Shown here piece after piece: positions 1 through 8,615 of a stretch of DNA of 64,000 bases. The position numbers were made by a program, and so were the translations under genes. The DNA comes from Ramlibacter sp. (GTDB taxonomy: Bacteria > Pseudomonadota > Gammaproteobacteria > Burkholderiales > Burkholderiaceae_C). The notes under the pieces are model-generated. The model saw only the letters and a list, made by a program, of their open reading frames with translations, did no database searches and had not been told where the DNA came from. Positions within the stretch are counted from its first letter, which is position 1. Every line of letters begins with the position of its first letter. The DNA lies in the NCBI GenBank assembly GCA_021323335.1, contig JAJTCN010000001.1:124001-188000 (forward strand), read 5' to 3'.

Positions 1-1
1 T

Positions 2-229
2 AGATCCCTGGAACATCACCTACAAAACAAGCGTCGACGGTCACAAGAGCTCATTGCCGCGCACCGGGCATCGGGGAACAGGCGCAGGTTAAGACTGGTG
101 GCGGCCGAGGAGGGACGGCTAAAAAAGGAAGCCCAGCGCATCGAGAGCCGCATCGCGGAGTTGCGTTTGAAGGAAACCTTTCGAGCCCAAGAGAGCATGG
201 TGTCCGTCGGGGTGATTCGCATCCGCTGA
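2..229 (+). CDS. C-terminal end of a charged coiled-coil protein (partial)
   Basis: The frame is open from the left window edge to a TGA at 227-229, giving about 75 residues of an incomplete protein. The stretch is rich in Arg, Glu, Lys, Leu and Ala with no helix breakers in its middle, for example AEEGRLKKEAQRIESRIAEL, which reads as a long amphipathic or coiled-coil helix. The stop lies 12 bases before the ATG of the next gene, whose Shine-Dalgarno GAGGAG overlaps this stop, so the two are almost certainly co-transcribed. The family cannot be named from the tail alone. Context makes it the upstream partner of the actin/Hsp70-like ATPase. Confidence 0.55.
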   Translation, partial: RSLEHHLQNKRRRSQELIAAHRASGNRRRLRLVAAEEGRLKKEAQRIESRIAELRLKETFRAQESMVSVGVIRIR

Positions 230-241
230 GGAGAAGTGCGC

Positions 242-2026
242 ATGGCCAAGTCGATCCGTGAGGCCATGCAGGCCGCCATCAGCAAGCAACCGCCGTGCGA
301 AGCTTTAACGGCACCATCGACTGCGACGGCCCGGCCGCCTACGCAGTCGGACAGTGTGGCGGTTGAGAAGCTTCTCACAGCTGCGAATCCGAAGGGAAGA
401 GGGGGACAGAATTTGATCCGTGTTACGTACGGACCCTCTTCGGGAGCCCGGCGGAAGAAGAAGAAGCACCATGAGAGCCCAGCGATCAACCTTTCACCTG
501 CGGGTGCAGTGACTGTTCGCGGAGAAGATCAGCGTTCTGTCGTCCAGGTTGCAACTCCTATAGCCAAACCGCCCCCGCATCCTAAGGCTCCTCGACGCAA
601 GCTTCAAATCTCCCCGCATGCCTCATTGGCACTGAGCACGGGTAATGCGTGCGACATCAGGCTTCTCACGAAATTTGAGGCACTCGGTCGCGCCGTGCAG
701 GTGGAAAGCAGCCGCCGGACCGATCAGCGCGAGGTCGTCCTAGGCCTTGACTTCGGGACGTCATGCACCAAAGGCGTCTTTGGCGATCCCTCGCTGGGTA
801 GGTCGTTCGCTGTTCCGTTTCGGGAGAGACCCGGGCTGGACGCGTTCTTGTTGCCTGCGGTTCTGTTCCAGACAGGGGACGCGTTTTCTCTAGACGCGGG
901 TACCCATGCGCATCGCGATCTGAAATTAGCGCTCTTGGCGCACCCAGAGGATCTCCGGTTGCAGGTTCGAGCTGTTGCGTACCTAGCGCTGGCGATTCGG
1001 CGGGCAAGAGGCTGGCTGCTCACGACACAGGCCGCCGTGTACAAAACAACTGAAATCTACTGGCGCTTTACCCTGGGACTGCCGGCGGCACAGCATCTTC
1101 GTGCTCCGTTCACTGATCTCTTTCGGGTGCTTGCGGAAGCTGCTTGGTCGGTGTCCACCAGCTCCGAAGAGGTGACAGCGATCTTCGTGGCCGCTAAGTT
1201 GGCAGGAGTATCGGCGCCCACGCCTGAGCACGACCTCGAGGTCACTGTAGTCCCTGAGATCGCGGCGCAGATCTACGGCTTTGTCGTCTCCTCCAGATTT
1301 GATAGACAGGCCCCCAACCTCTACTTGATGGCAGACGTTGGTGCGGGTACCGTTGATTCATCACTCTTCAGAGTAAAGCGAGCCGGGCGAGGGAAATGGG
1401 ACTTTGAGTTCTACACTTCTCTAGTAGAGCCGAACGGCGCGAGTAACCTTCATCGCCATCGCAGCAAATGGTGGGCAGAGGAACTTATTGCGTGTGAGGC
1501 TTCGGAGCCGCTGCGCGCGAAGCTGGAAGAAGCCCGTTTCCAGACGGATATCGGCCTTCGTGTTCCTGCCAGCTATGCCGACTACTTCACCGGCATACAG
1601 ATCGAACCTTTTGAGAGAAATCGGACGCCGGATGTCGAATTCTTTGACCGCGTCGTTGCGCAGGTGCAGGGCAAAACGTTTTGGCGGGCATGGAAGAACC
1701 AGCTGCTTCCCCAGAGCAGCCTAACAGGCATTCCCTTTTTCTTGTGCGGAGGGGGTGGTCGAATGGAGTTCTATCAAAAGCTGGAAGTGGAGCTGCGAAA
1801 CATGCCTGGCTGCTCCTGGCTAAAGGCCGAGCCGTGGAGGTTGGCCGTTCCTTCAGACCTCGAGGCTCTGGGACTGGATGAAGAGGATTACGACAGACTG
1901 TCCGTCGCCTATGGTCTTAGCCGTCTAGAGGTCGGCAGAGTCGTTCAGGCGATGCCGATGTCTAGGCTGGAGACGACGCAATTTCCGAGCTGGCGGGAGA
2001 ACTACGTCGACAAGGATCAGTGCTGA
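242..2026 (+). CDS. Actin/Hsp70-fold (ASKHA) ATPase with a long basic N-terminal extension
   Basis: 594 residues. The nucleotide-binding signatures of the sugar kinase/Hsp70/actin superfamily are present: phosphate-1 DFGTSCTKG (about 170-178), phosphate-2 DVGAGTVDSS (about 365-374) and an adenosine-type CGGGGR (about 502-507). The first 160 residues are low-complexity, rich in Pro, Ala, Ser and Lys, with an RRKKKKHH patch near 70. There is no Hsp70 substrate-binding domain, and about 90 residues follow the adenosine motif. ATG 242 sits 8 bases from GAGGAG; an in-frame GTG at 236 is too close to it. The neighbours are a coiled-coil protein upstream and a small helical protein downstream. GC is visibly lower than in the rest of the window, which suggests transfer. 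The ATPase fold is well supported; the role (filament, chaperone-like or defence) is unknown. Confidence 0.75.
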   Translation: MAKSIREAMQAAISKQPPCEALTAPSTATARPPTQSDSVAVEKLLTAANPKGRGGQNLIRVTYGPSSGARRKKKKHHESPAINLSPAGAVTVRGEDQRSVVQVATPIAKPPPHPKAPRRKLQISPHASLALSTGNACDIRLLTKFEALGRAVQVESSRRTDQREVVLGLDFGTSCTKGVFGDPSLGRSFAVPFRERPGLDAFLLPAVLFQTGDAFSLDAGTHAHRDLKLALLAHPEDLRLQVRAVAYLALAIRRARGWLLTTQAAVYKTTEIYWRFTLGLPAAQHLRAPFTDLFRVLAEAAWSVSTSSEEVTAIFVAAKLAGVSAPTPEHDLEVTVVPEIAAQIYGFVVSSRFDRQAPNLYLMADVGAGTVDSSLFRVKRAGRGKWDFEFYTSLVEPNGASNLHRHRSKWWAEELIACEASEPLRAKLEEARFQTDIGLRVPASYADYFTGIQIEPFERNRTPDVEFFDRVVAQVQGKTFWRAWKNQLLPQSSLTGIPFFLCGGGGRMEFYQKLEVELRNMPGCSWLKAEPWRLAVPSDLEALGLDEEDYDRLSVAYGLSRLEVGRVVQAMPMSRLETTQFPSWRENYVDKDQC

Positions 2027-2106
2027 CTTTCGACCCTGAGCGTCAGCGCTCAAGATTTAGCTGCCGTCATTGGGCTGTAGTTTTTGACTTTTGAGGAGGA
2101 GAAGCG

Positions 2107-2565
2107 ATGCGGAGACCTAGCTTAACGGGGTGGGCCTGGATCCTTTGGCGGGCTAAGGAGCCAATGTCTCTTCCCGTTGAGAGGCTGGTGCGGCCGCTGG
2201 CCGCCTTTTATCAGTACGTCAATGAGCAGCAGGAGCGTTTCCATCGATACAAGTCCTTTAAGCCCTTGATGGACTACATGGAGCGCGTACTTGCCAGCCT
2301 CGAGGAGGGGATTGGATGGCTGCAGCAACATGACGAGGATGAGCTTAGTTATAAGGAGCTGCAGGAATCCTTAACAGATGACACGGCTGAGGGACTTCAG
2401 GAAGCGCTGGACAGTTTTCCTCGGCTGGTCCGGCTGATACCCAAAGGCACACCCGAGGACATAGAGGGGTTGCTGAACGACGTGCAGAGCTTCGTCGAAG
2501 ACGTTTGCGAGGACATCTCCAAGCGTGGCTACGACCTCTACCACGTTTTAATTGGTGCCGCCTGA
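2107..2565 (+). CDS. Small acidic all-helical protein of unknown function
   Basis: 152 residues. The start ATG is preceded by a strong GAGGAGGAGA ribosome-binding site ending about 5 bases upstream. No family is recognised. The sequence is predicted by eye to be almost entirely alpha-helical and acidic (for example LQQHDEDELSYKELQESL), with no signal peptide or hydrophobic segment long enough to span a membrane. It follows the actin/Hsp70-like ATPase by 80 bases on the same strand and shares its lower GC, so it is most likely a dedicated partner of that ATPase. Confidence 0.6.
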   Translation: MRRPSLTGWAWILWRAKEPMSLPVERLVRPLAAFYQYVNEQQERFHRYKSFKPLMDYMERVLASLEEGIGWLQQHDEDELSYKELQESLTDDTAEGLQEALDSFPRLVRLIPKGTPEDIEGLLNDVQSFVEDVCEDISKRGYDLYHVLIGAA

Positions 2566-2657
2566 CCACGTGCAGTAGTCAGAAGGCGCGAATTCGTCGG
2601 GAAAGCCGCCTCAGCCTTTTTTGTGTTTCATCCTTCTGGCCCTGGGAGGGCAGGGCG

Positions 2658-2855
2658 ATGCCAGCGCTTGATGACGCATACGTAAAGGGTACGTTTTTCA
2701 TGCGACTTGCGCAGAAAGATGGGCAGGTTGGCCACGTCTGTTACTGGGACAAGCAGGTAGTCGCGTATCGACATGGCGTCCGGGTTCATTCGCGCCGCAA
2801 TGACAAAGTCGGCCCACGCGGTCCTTTGGTAGTTGATTCGCCACCCGCATCGTGA
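2658..2855 (+). CDS. Possible 65-residue hypothetical protein
   Basis: The ATG is preceded by GGAGGG about 7 bases upstream. The product contains aromatic and basic clusters (VCYWDKQVVAYRHGVRVH) but matches nothing I recognise. It follows the small helical protein by about 90 bases on the same strand. It could be a third downstream member of the ATPase module or a chance frame. Confidence is low because it is short and has no family signature. Confidence 0.25.
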   Translation: MPALDDAYVKGTFFMRLAQKDGQVGHVCYWDKQVVAYRHGVRVHSRRNDKVGPRGPLVVDSPPAS

Positions 2856-3155
2856 ATTTCGAGGATGCGTACCCTATCGCCACCGTTGCCTCAGGAAGTG
2901 ACAGCCATGTTCTTCGGAGGATCGCACATCACGGCAGCCCGCCGCAGTGCTGGGCATCATCTGGGCATGCCATGCCGCATCTGCTGGACCGCCGTTCGTC
3001 TTAGGATTAGCCCGACCCGCGAGCGACTTCTACGGCTTTGTCGCCGGCACAAGCTTCCGCGCGCTGTTCGGATGTGATCGGCACTCTGTTCCTTGGCGCT
3101 GGCTTCGACCCCAACGGTCCTTGTCGCTGGCGCTGCCACTGTAGGCGGCGAACGT

Positions 3156-3172
3156 GTTGCTGAATCAGCAAC
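3156..3172. promoter_or_regulatory. Perfect 17-base palindrome
   Basis: Eight-base arms GTTGCTGA and TCAGCAAC flank a single central A. It lies 76 bases downstream of the leftward helix-turn-helix gene's stop, in otherwise gene-poor DNA. It could be an operator or a small hairpin; no T-run follows it. Confidence 0.35.
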
Positions 3173-3249
3173 CCCCATTGGGCACGTTGAATAAACGCAA
3201 ATGTCCGTGACCGCTCAGCAGCCCTGAAAAGAAGCTAAGCAACTAACGT

Positions 3250-3690
3250 TCACGCGGCGGCGAGCGCTTCCAGGCGCTTCATGGCCTGGCGCTTTCCCAG
3301 CTTCCTGATGCCCGCAATGGCTTCAAGGTGCTTAGCACGCGGTTTGGATTTGCCGGCTTCCCACTTGTAGACGCTGAGGGCTGATGCGTCGAGCAGCATT
3401 CCCATTTCACGTGCACTGAGCCCCAACCGCTTACGGTGCTGTGCAAATCCGGCGGCGCGGAAGCGTAGGTTGGCGTCTTCCTGGTCGCCATCCGTTTGCG
3501 GCCTAACGGTGGCAACGACTTCGGTGACTTGCTTCTGCCCCCGCTCAAGGTCAGCAACCCTGCGTTTCAACGCCGTAATTTCACTTCGGTAACTGGCGAG
3601 CGCCTTCTTCAGCGCGCCGTTGTTGCTCTTTTGCTCTTTGCGGGCAAGGCGAGTGATTTCCTGCTTGAGTGCGGTAGCGATGTTCGGCAT
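3250..3690 (-). CDS. XRE-like helix-turn-helix protein with an N-terminal coiled coil
   Basis: 146 residues. Residues about 15-50 form a charged helix with heptad character (LKKALASYRSEITALKRRVA). The C-terminal half carries an XRE-type helix-turn-helix: GFAQHRKRLGLSAREMGMLL then SALSVYKWEAGKSKPRAKHL, where the second helix with YKWE and KP is typical of Cro/C1-type domains. A soluble DNA-binding regulator is likely. It is isolated, transcribed leftward toward the gene-poor stretch, and its target is unknown. Phage- or island-associated regulators often have this build, which fits the accessory character of 1-6400. Confidence 0.65.
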   Translation of the reverse strand: MPNIATALKQEITRLARKEQKSNNGALKKALASYRSEITALKRRVADLERGQKQVTEVVATVRPQTDGDQEDANLRFRAAGFAQHRKRLGLSAREMGMLLDASALSVYKWEAGKSKPRAKHLEAIAGIRKLGKRQAMKRLEALAAA

Positions 3691-3913
3691 AAAGCAATCT
3701 TAACTAGCAAGACGACGTAGCCGCTGACGCCCGGGTCCGACACCGCCACGGCCGCCATGACTCCCGCCGCACGCGCCCCCGGATCGGACTCCCCTGTTGT
3801 GGCCTGAAGCTGCGCGAGCGCGCGTTGCGGTGGTGCAGGCGGTAGGCTCAGTGGCGCTGCCGCTAGCTCTGTGAAAGAATCGCCCGGCGCCCCATAGCGC
3901 GCAGGAGAACACC

Positions 3914-4161
3914 GTGAAGAAGATATGGACCTTGGCCCTAATTGGGTTTGTTTCCACCGCTGGCTTTGCGGCGACTCCGCATGCATGACAGCCGCGAAGG
4001 ATAAGAAGCTGAGTGGCGCTGCACGTAACTCGTTCGTGAAGAAGTGCGAGACGGATGCCAAAGCCAAGTGCGACCTAGCTGCGACGGAGAAGAAACTGTC
4101 GGGCGCTGCCAAGACAAGCAACGTCAAAAAGTGCACTCAGGAAACCGGGCCTGCGGCATAG
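3914..4161 (+). pseudogene. PsiF-repeat secreted protein split by a frameshift
   Basis: A GTG at 3914 with an AGGAGA ribosome-binding site opens a typical signal peptide (KKIWTLALIGFVSTAGFAA) that ends at a TGA at 3986-3988. Directly after, in a frame one base back, lie two PsiF-type repeats (KKLSGAARNSFVKKC and KKLSGAAKTSNVKKC) running to the TAG at 4159-4161. The mature part alone has no secretion signal, and the signal alone has no body. The arrangement is what a one-base loss near 3975-3988 would give. PsiF-repeat proteins are small periplasmic proteins first linked to phosphate starvation in E. coli; their function is unknown. The gene is either broken or carries a sequencing error. Confidence 0.6.
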
Positions 4162-4327
4162 ATACCGTCTCCCGGGGCACGGCGTCGCTACTTTTCGCCT
4201 CCAAGACCTTTCCCAGCGCACGTCCAAACTCGTAACCGACGGAAGTCTGCTGGCGAGAGTTCTAGGCGTCAGGTGACCCGGTCTTGTTCTGGTAATTCGG
4301 AGAAGGTGAGTCCACGGAAGCGGCAGT

Positions 4328-5773
4328 CTAGGAAGGGACCAGGTCCGTTGGTGGGCGAATGCGCTTGATCCAGCCGGTGCCGTCCTCGTTCAGGTGCCAC
4401 GTTACGTTGCTGGTGTACTTGCCGAACTCGCGCTTGACGCGGCCCCGCGCGCGGTTGACGACGTCTGCCATCAGTTCCTTGAACCCGTCTTTGTCGACTG
4501 CGGTCGCGGTGGCGGACAGGCAGTGACGCGCGATCTGCTCGCGCAGGAGCGCGTACGTCCAATTCTCCGATTGCCTATCGAGCAGGTAGGCGGCCGCGTA
4601 GTCGTGCATCCGTGCCACGCACAGATTCTTGTTCGAACCGGCCCGGCTCCGGCTGAAGCCCTTTTCCTGAAGAGGTTGGGCGCACTGTTCCACGGCTCCA
4701 GTGCCCAAGTAGCTTGCGCCTAGCAGCCTCTGGTACATCTCGGTGTCCGGGATTCCATCGCCGATGCGCCACGAGAGGTCGATCACTGGAAACGCGACCG
4801 CGAAGGCCGCCAATTCGTCGAGGTACAGATTATCGTTCGGTGTCGCCCAGTTCATGAAGTGGACGACCATCTTGAGCGAGGTGTCCTTCAGGATTGCACC
4901 GAGCATCGCCTCGTCGTCGTTGCGCAGCAGCTGGAGGATCTCCCGCATGGACTGGGGCCGCTCCTCGGCTTGCAGCGCGAGGCAACGCTCCACCAGGTCG
5001 TGGATGCGTGTGGCGTTGCGGCCACCGCCCCGCTGGGCCAGTACCCGCGCGTCCGTGCGCATTAGGCGCAAGCGGGCGTCAGGTGGCGGTGCGCCCTCCA
5101 GCATCTCGTACATAGTCGCGCCCAAGGCGTAGATGTCGGTCCACGCGCCCTGGGGCCCAAAACGTGACTCCAGCTGCTCCGGTGGCGCGTAGCCCGGGGT
5201 GAAGATCACATCGGCGGCATCGCCGAAAGGCCTGACGGCGCCGAAGTCCAGTAGGACCGGGCTGCCGTCCTGCCGGATAAGCACGTTGTCTGGCTTAACG
5301 TCCCGGTGGATCAGCCCTGCCGCGTGCAGCTTGCCCAGTCCGTCGCAGAGCGGGCGCACGATGGCTTCGAGCTCCTGGTCGGTCACTGAGCCTCCCCGCT
5401 CGCGCAGGTAGGCGCGCAGATTGCGCCCCGTCTCGTATTCCATAACCAGATAGGCGGTGTGATTCGCCTCGAAGTAGCGCACCGCCCGCGCAATGTGAGG
5501 ATGGGAGAACCGGGCTAGCGCCTGTGCCTCCTTGAGGTAGGAGCCGCGCTGTAGCTCGAAAGGGCACTGATCGGCCATCTGCCGCACGGCCAGGCCACCG
5601 TCGGGCAATCGCATGACGAGGTGGTGGGGCGTGAATTCCTTGACTACGAATTTCTTCTTCAGGTAGCGGTCTTCGCACAAGTAGGCCGTCCCGAACCCGC
5701 CGGTGCCGATGTGCTGGTCCACGACATAGTCCGCCAGCAAGGTGCCGCAAGGCAAAGGTGAGACACGCTGCAT
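4328..5773 (-). CDS. Eukaryotic-like serine/threonine protein kinase
   Basis: 481 residues. The Hanks-type kinase domain fills about residues 14-290. It has the glycine loop GTGGFG (23-28), the ATP-binding Lys about 45 in VVKEF, the catalytic loop HRDVKPDN (156-163), DFG (176-178) and the activation-segment end APPEQ (196-200). All catalytic residues are intact, so it should be active. The remaining 190 residues form a C-terminal domain I do not recognise, with no predicted transmembrane helix and no PASTA repeats. It is a monocistronic leftward gene with no adjacent phosphatase or FHA protein. Such soluble kinases in Burkholderiales often act in signalling or accessory systems; the substrate is unknown. 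Confidence 0.85.
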   Translation of the reverse strand: MQRVSPLPCGTLLADYVVDQHIGTGGFGTAYLCEDRYLKKKFVVKEFTPHHLVMRLPDGGLAVRQMADQCPFELQRGSYLKEAQALARFSHPHIARAVRYFEANHTAYLVMEYETGRNLRAYLRERGGSVTDQELEAIVRPLCDGLGKLHAAGLIHRDVKPDNVLIRQDGSPVLLDFGAVRPFGDAADVIFTPGYAPPEQLESRFGPQGAWTDIYALGATMYEMLEGAPPPDARLRLMRTDARVLAQRGGGRNATRIHDLVERCLALQAEERPQSMREILQLLRNDDEAMLGAILKDTSLKMVVHFMNWATPNDNLYLDELAAFAVAFPVIDLSWRIGDGIPDTEMYQRLLGASYLGTGAVEQCAQPLQEKGFSRSRAGSNKNLCVARMHDYAAAYLLDRQSENWTYALLREQIARHCLSATATAVDKDGFKELMADVVNRARGRVKREFGKYTSNVTWHLNEDGTGWIKRIRPPTDLVPS

Positions 5774-6412
5774 CAGTTTTTCGCTTGTGCAATGGACTTG
5801 TGAGAACTGTACGCGACCGGCTTACCCCGAGATTGTTGCTTGGACGACGCGGGGGGCTGCCCAAGGCGGCTGAAAGGTGTCCGACCTGGCGATCCTTGAC
5901 CGAATACTCCGGCGCCTCCGTCGCGAGCCTTCGGTCATGGGATAGTTAGTTAAGAGCCTCCGTTTGTCTTTTTTCGCCATTCTGCTCGGCTGGGGGAACG
6001 GAACTGAAAACAGCCGCATTCCCTGTGAGGCCCCATATCACCTGCCCTTTCCCACCGGGTGCGTAGACGGTAAAAAGCGGGGACTATCCGGTTGATCGGC
6101 CCAGGCTGCCCATGTCTGATTCGCGGTATGAGTGCTGCTTCGGGTCAAGCAGTCGTAACCCGCGGTTCTGAGTCCGTGGGTACGATGCCGGCTGACATCC
6201 GGACGGAGTTCCGAACTGTGGCGGAATAGGTGGTGGACAGGAGCAGGACTGCCCCGCTAAGCCATAAGGGCAGCGGGTCTTGACAGACTCCTGCTCCGCC
6301 AAACAGCTCGTGCCCAGTGCCGGCTGAGCTTCCGCACTTCCACCACTCTCTGGCTGTCTTCCTACACGCCACCCCCCGCGTCGGATGAGAAGGTGTTGCC
6401 TGCGGGCACGCC
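5774..6412. other. Non-coding stretch of about 640 bases
   Basis: It lies between the divergent kinase and metalloprotease genes. Only short frames without ribosome-binding sites or recognisable motifs are present on either strand. It must contain the promoters of both flanking genes, but I could not pick a convincing -35/-10 pair. No repeats or hairpin terminator were seen. Confidence 0.5.
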
Positions 6413-7912
6413 ATGGCCATCTTCACGACCGACGCACTCGACACTCTCCTTTTCATCCGCGACGGTTACGCCGACGCGCGCTGGAACTTCGCCGACGCCG
6501 TGGGCACGCATGTCGACAGTCCCGGTGGGCTGGGCAACGGTGTTTCGCTGACCTACAGTTTTCTCGAGTCACTGCCCGCGTACGCCAGCTACGAACTCAA
6601 TTTCCAGCCGATGGATGCGGCGATGCAGGCCGCCGCCGAAAGCGTGCTCGCGCAAGTGGCGGAGTTGGTGGACATCGACTTCACGCGCGTCGCCGACCAG
6701 GAGGGACAGATCAGGTTCGGGGCGGCCGATCAGTCCGGCTCCAGCGCCTGGGCCTACCCGCCGGCGTTCTTCACCACGGTCGACGACAGCGGCATCATCA
6801 CGGACGCCACCCGGGTCCCCATCACCGGCAGCGTCTGGTTCAACAACATCGTCGGGTGGAGCGCAGATCAGTTCGAGCCGGGGGCCTTCGGCTACTCCCT
6901 GATGCTGCACGAGGTGGGTCACGCGCTGGGCCTGAAGCATCCCTTCACTTCCAGCCGGGAGGATGGCTACATCCTGGACTGGTCGATCGACCATGAGGGC
7001 TACACGGTGATGTCGTACACCCACGCGCCACGCACCGCGGTGCTGAAGGCCGTCGGCGGCGACGGCGGCTGGGCCCTGGAGTACCTCTCGCCGGACACCA
7101 TGATGCTGCTGGACATCCAGGCGCTGCAGCACCTGTACGGCGCGAACACGGACACGCGGGCCGGCGACACGGTGTACGCGTGGGACACCAACCAGGAGAT
7201 GCTGGAGACCCTCTGGGACGGCGGCGGCACGGACACGCTGGATTGCAGCAACCAGGTGTTCACCTGCCGGATCGACCTGCGTGACGGCCAGTTCAGCTCC
7301 ATCGGCTGGCGACGCACGGATGCGGAACTCAAGGAAGGCTTCGGCCTCCCGGCTTCCTTCAGCTTTGACGAACTGCATCCCTCCGTCCTGCCCACGCTGT
7401 ACGACGGCCGGAACAACCTGGCGATCGCCGTGGATGCCGTCATCGAGAACGCCAGCGGCGGTTCCGGCAACGACGTCATCATCGGCAACGACGTGGCCAA
7501 TCGCCTTCTGGGCGGCTCCGGCCAGGACAGGTTGTCGGGCGGCCGCAGCCACGACATGCTGGACGGCGGCCGCGGGCTGGACCGCATGGCGGGCGGAGGC
7601 GGACGCGACCTGTTCGACTTCAACCGCCTCGCCGACACGGGCAAGATGCTGGCGACGGCGGACGTGATCACCGCCTTCATCTCCGGCGTGGACCGCATCG
7701 ACCTGTCCACCATCGACGCGCGCGCCGCGCGCGTCGGCAACCAGGCCTTCTCTTTCATCGGCGACGCTGCCTTCAGCAGCAGGAATGCCACCGGGCAGGT
7801 GCGTTTCGAAGGCGGCGTGCTGTACGCGAGCACGGACGCCGACACGGCCGCGGAACTGGTGATCCGCTTGCCGGGCGTGAGCGCGCTGACCGCGGCCGAT
7901 CTGTTGCTTTAA
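6413..7912 (+). CDS. Serralysin-type zinc metalloprotease with RTX repeats
   Basis: 499 residues. The zinc-binding motif HEVGHALGLKH (166-176, form HExxHxxGxxH) and the Met-turn VMSY (about 199-202) place it in peptidase family M10B. A glycine/aspartate-rich stretch at about 348-400 (SGGSGNDVIIGNDVAN, LLGGSGQDRLSGG) reads as calcium-binding RTX nonapeptides, followed by a C-terminal beta-rich secretion region. There is no Sec signal peptide, consistent with type I secretion in this family. No ABC transporter, membrane-fusion or inhibitor gene lies nearby, so the exporter must be elsewhere. The predicted role is an extracellular protease. The start is the longest available and has no clear Shine-Dalgarno. 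Confidence 0.88.
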   Translation: MAIFTTDALDTLLFIRDGYADARWNFADAVGTHVDSPGGLGNGVSLTYSFLESLPAYASYELNFQPMDAAMQAAAESVLAQVAELVDIDFTRVADQEGQIRFGAADQSGSSAWAYPPAFFTTVDDSGIITDATRVPITGSVWFNNIVGWSADQFEPGAFGYSLMLHEVGHALGLKHPFTSSREDGYILDWSIDHEGYTVMSYTHAPRTAVLKAVGGDGGWALEYLSPDTMMLLDIQALQHLYGANTDTRAGDTVYAWDTNQEMLETLWDGGGTDTLDCSNQVFTCRIDLRDGQFSSIGWRRTDAELKEGFGLPASFSFDELHPSVLPTLYDGRNNLAIAVDAVIENASGGSGNDVIIGNDVANRLLGGSGQDRLSGGRSHDMLDGGRGLDRMAGGGGRDLFDFNRLADTGKMLATADVITAFISGVDRIDLSTIDARAARVGNQAFSFIGDAAFSSRNATGQVRFEGGVLYASTDADTAAELVIRLPGVSALTAADLLL

Positions 7913-7916
7913 GACG

Positions 7917-8615
7917 CTACACGAGGGTGCCCAGAGCCGCCGCCCCTCGGCCTGCAAACCGCAGCTCCACCCCACACGGCCCCTGATCCCTGCGCCGCTG
8001 TCCATCCCGCACCAGCCGGATCCGCGCGCCCTCCAGCAACACTTCGCCCCCGCTCACCGCGTCCTGCCCGAGGAACGCCCGATAGCGTGCAAGTGAAGCT
8101 TCGACATCCGCCACGGCCACCGTCACGCCTGCGATCCCCGTCGCGCCATTCGGATGCCGCCGCACCTCTCCCTCCGGCACGCGCAGGCCCCGCGGCGTGA
8201 GGTCGGCGCACAGGAACGGCAGGTCATGCTGCGCCTGGCGCGCCGTTTGCCAGTCCACGCGCTGGCCGTCCGGTCGCACCCGCCCGCCGGGCAACGGCCC
8301 GGTGATGTCCGACAGCCCGCGCGCGCGCGCCTGGTCCAGGACCGCCTGCAGATCCTGCGGCAGCAGTGCGAAGTCCACCAGGCCGTCGCCATGCGCATCG
8401 AGTTCGCGCCACCAGCGCTCGTCCGGCGAGGGCTTGCTGTAGGTGATCAGCTCCAGGTAAGCGCCGTCGTCGAACACCACCAGCGCATTGCTGGTATTGC
8501 GTCCGGGATGGCGCCCGCCGGGGGCCACCGTGAAGCCGGCTTCCGTGTAGCGCGCGACGGTGCGATCGAGGTCGGCGACCGCGATGACGACGTGGTCCAG
8601 CCGCAGCAGGTTCAC
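7917..8615 (-). CDS. VOC/glyoxalase-like domain protein
   Basis: 232 residues from a GTG start whose codon overlaps the TGA of the upstream Bug gene (GTGA), indicating translational coupling. It opens with LLRLDHVVIAVADLDRTVAR, the typical first strand and helix of a vicinal-oxygen-chelate module. A second module begins near GIAGVTVAVADVEASLARY in the last third. The fold resembles Glyoxalase_3-like proteins, a mixed group of lyases, dioxygenases and isomerases using a metal. It ends the operon TPP enzyme - Bug protein - VOC protein, so it probably acts on the same unidentified substrate. It converges with the metalloprotease gene with only 4 bases between stops. Confidence 0.75.
   Translation of the reverse strand: MNLLRLDHVVIAVADLDRTVARYTEAGFTVAPGGRHPGRNTSNALVVFDDGAYLELITYSKPSPDERWWRELDAHGDGLVDFALLPQDLQAVLDQARARGLSDITGPLPGGRVRPDGQRVDWQTARQAQHDLPFLCADLTPRGLRVPEGEVRRHPNGATGIAGVTVAVADVEASLARYRAFLGQDAVSGGEVLLEGARIRLVRDGQRRRDQGPCGVELRFAGRGAAALGTLV

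Larger units (their letters stand above)
2566..3249. other. Gene-poor stretch with decayed or unrecognised sequence
   Basis: No convincing gene of normal length lies here. The only candidate start with a Shine-Dalgarno is the 65-codon frame at 2658-2855. Short open frames between 2865 and 3144 have no ribosome-binding sites and no recognisable motif. A perfect 17-base palindrome occurs at 3156-3172. The stretch separates the ATPase operon from the leftward helix-turn-helix gene and may be remnants of accessory DNA. Confidence 0.5.

Noticed and set aside
16-489. Minus-strand frame of 157 codons at the left edge
   Set aside because: Antisense to the coiled-coil tail and the ATPase N terminus, with no ribosome-binding site or motif.
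2865-3144. Short plus-strand frames that looked like a decayed membrane protein
   Set aside because: Hydrophobic patches are brief, no ribosome-binding site is present and no family pattern could be matched, so neither a gene nor a pseudogene can be supported.
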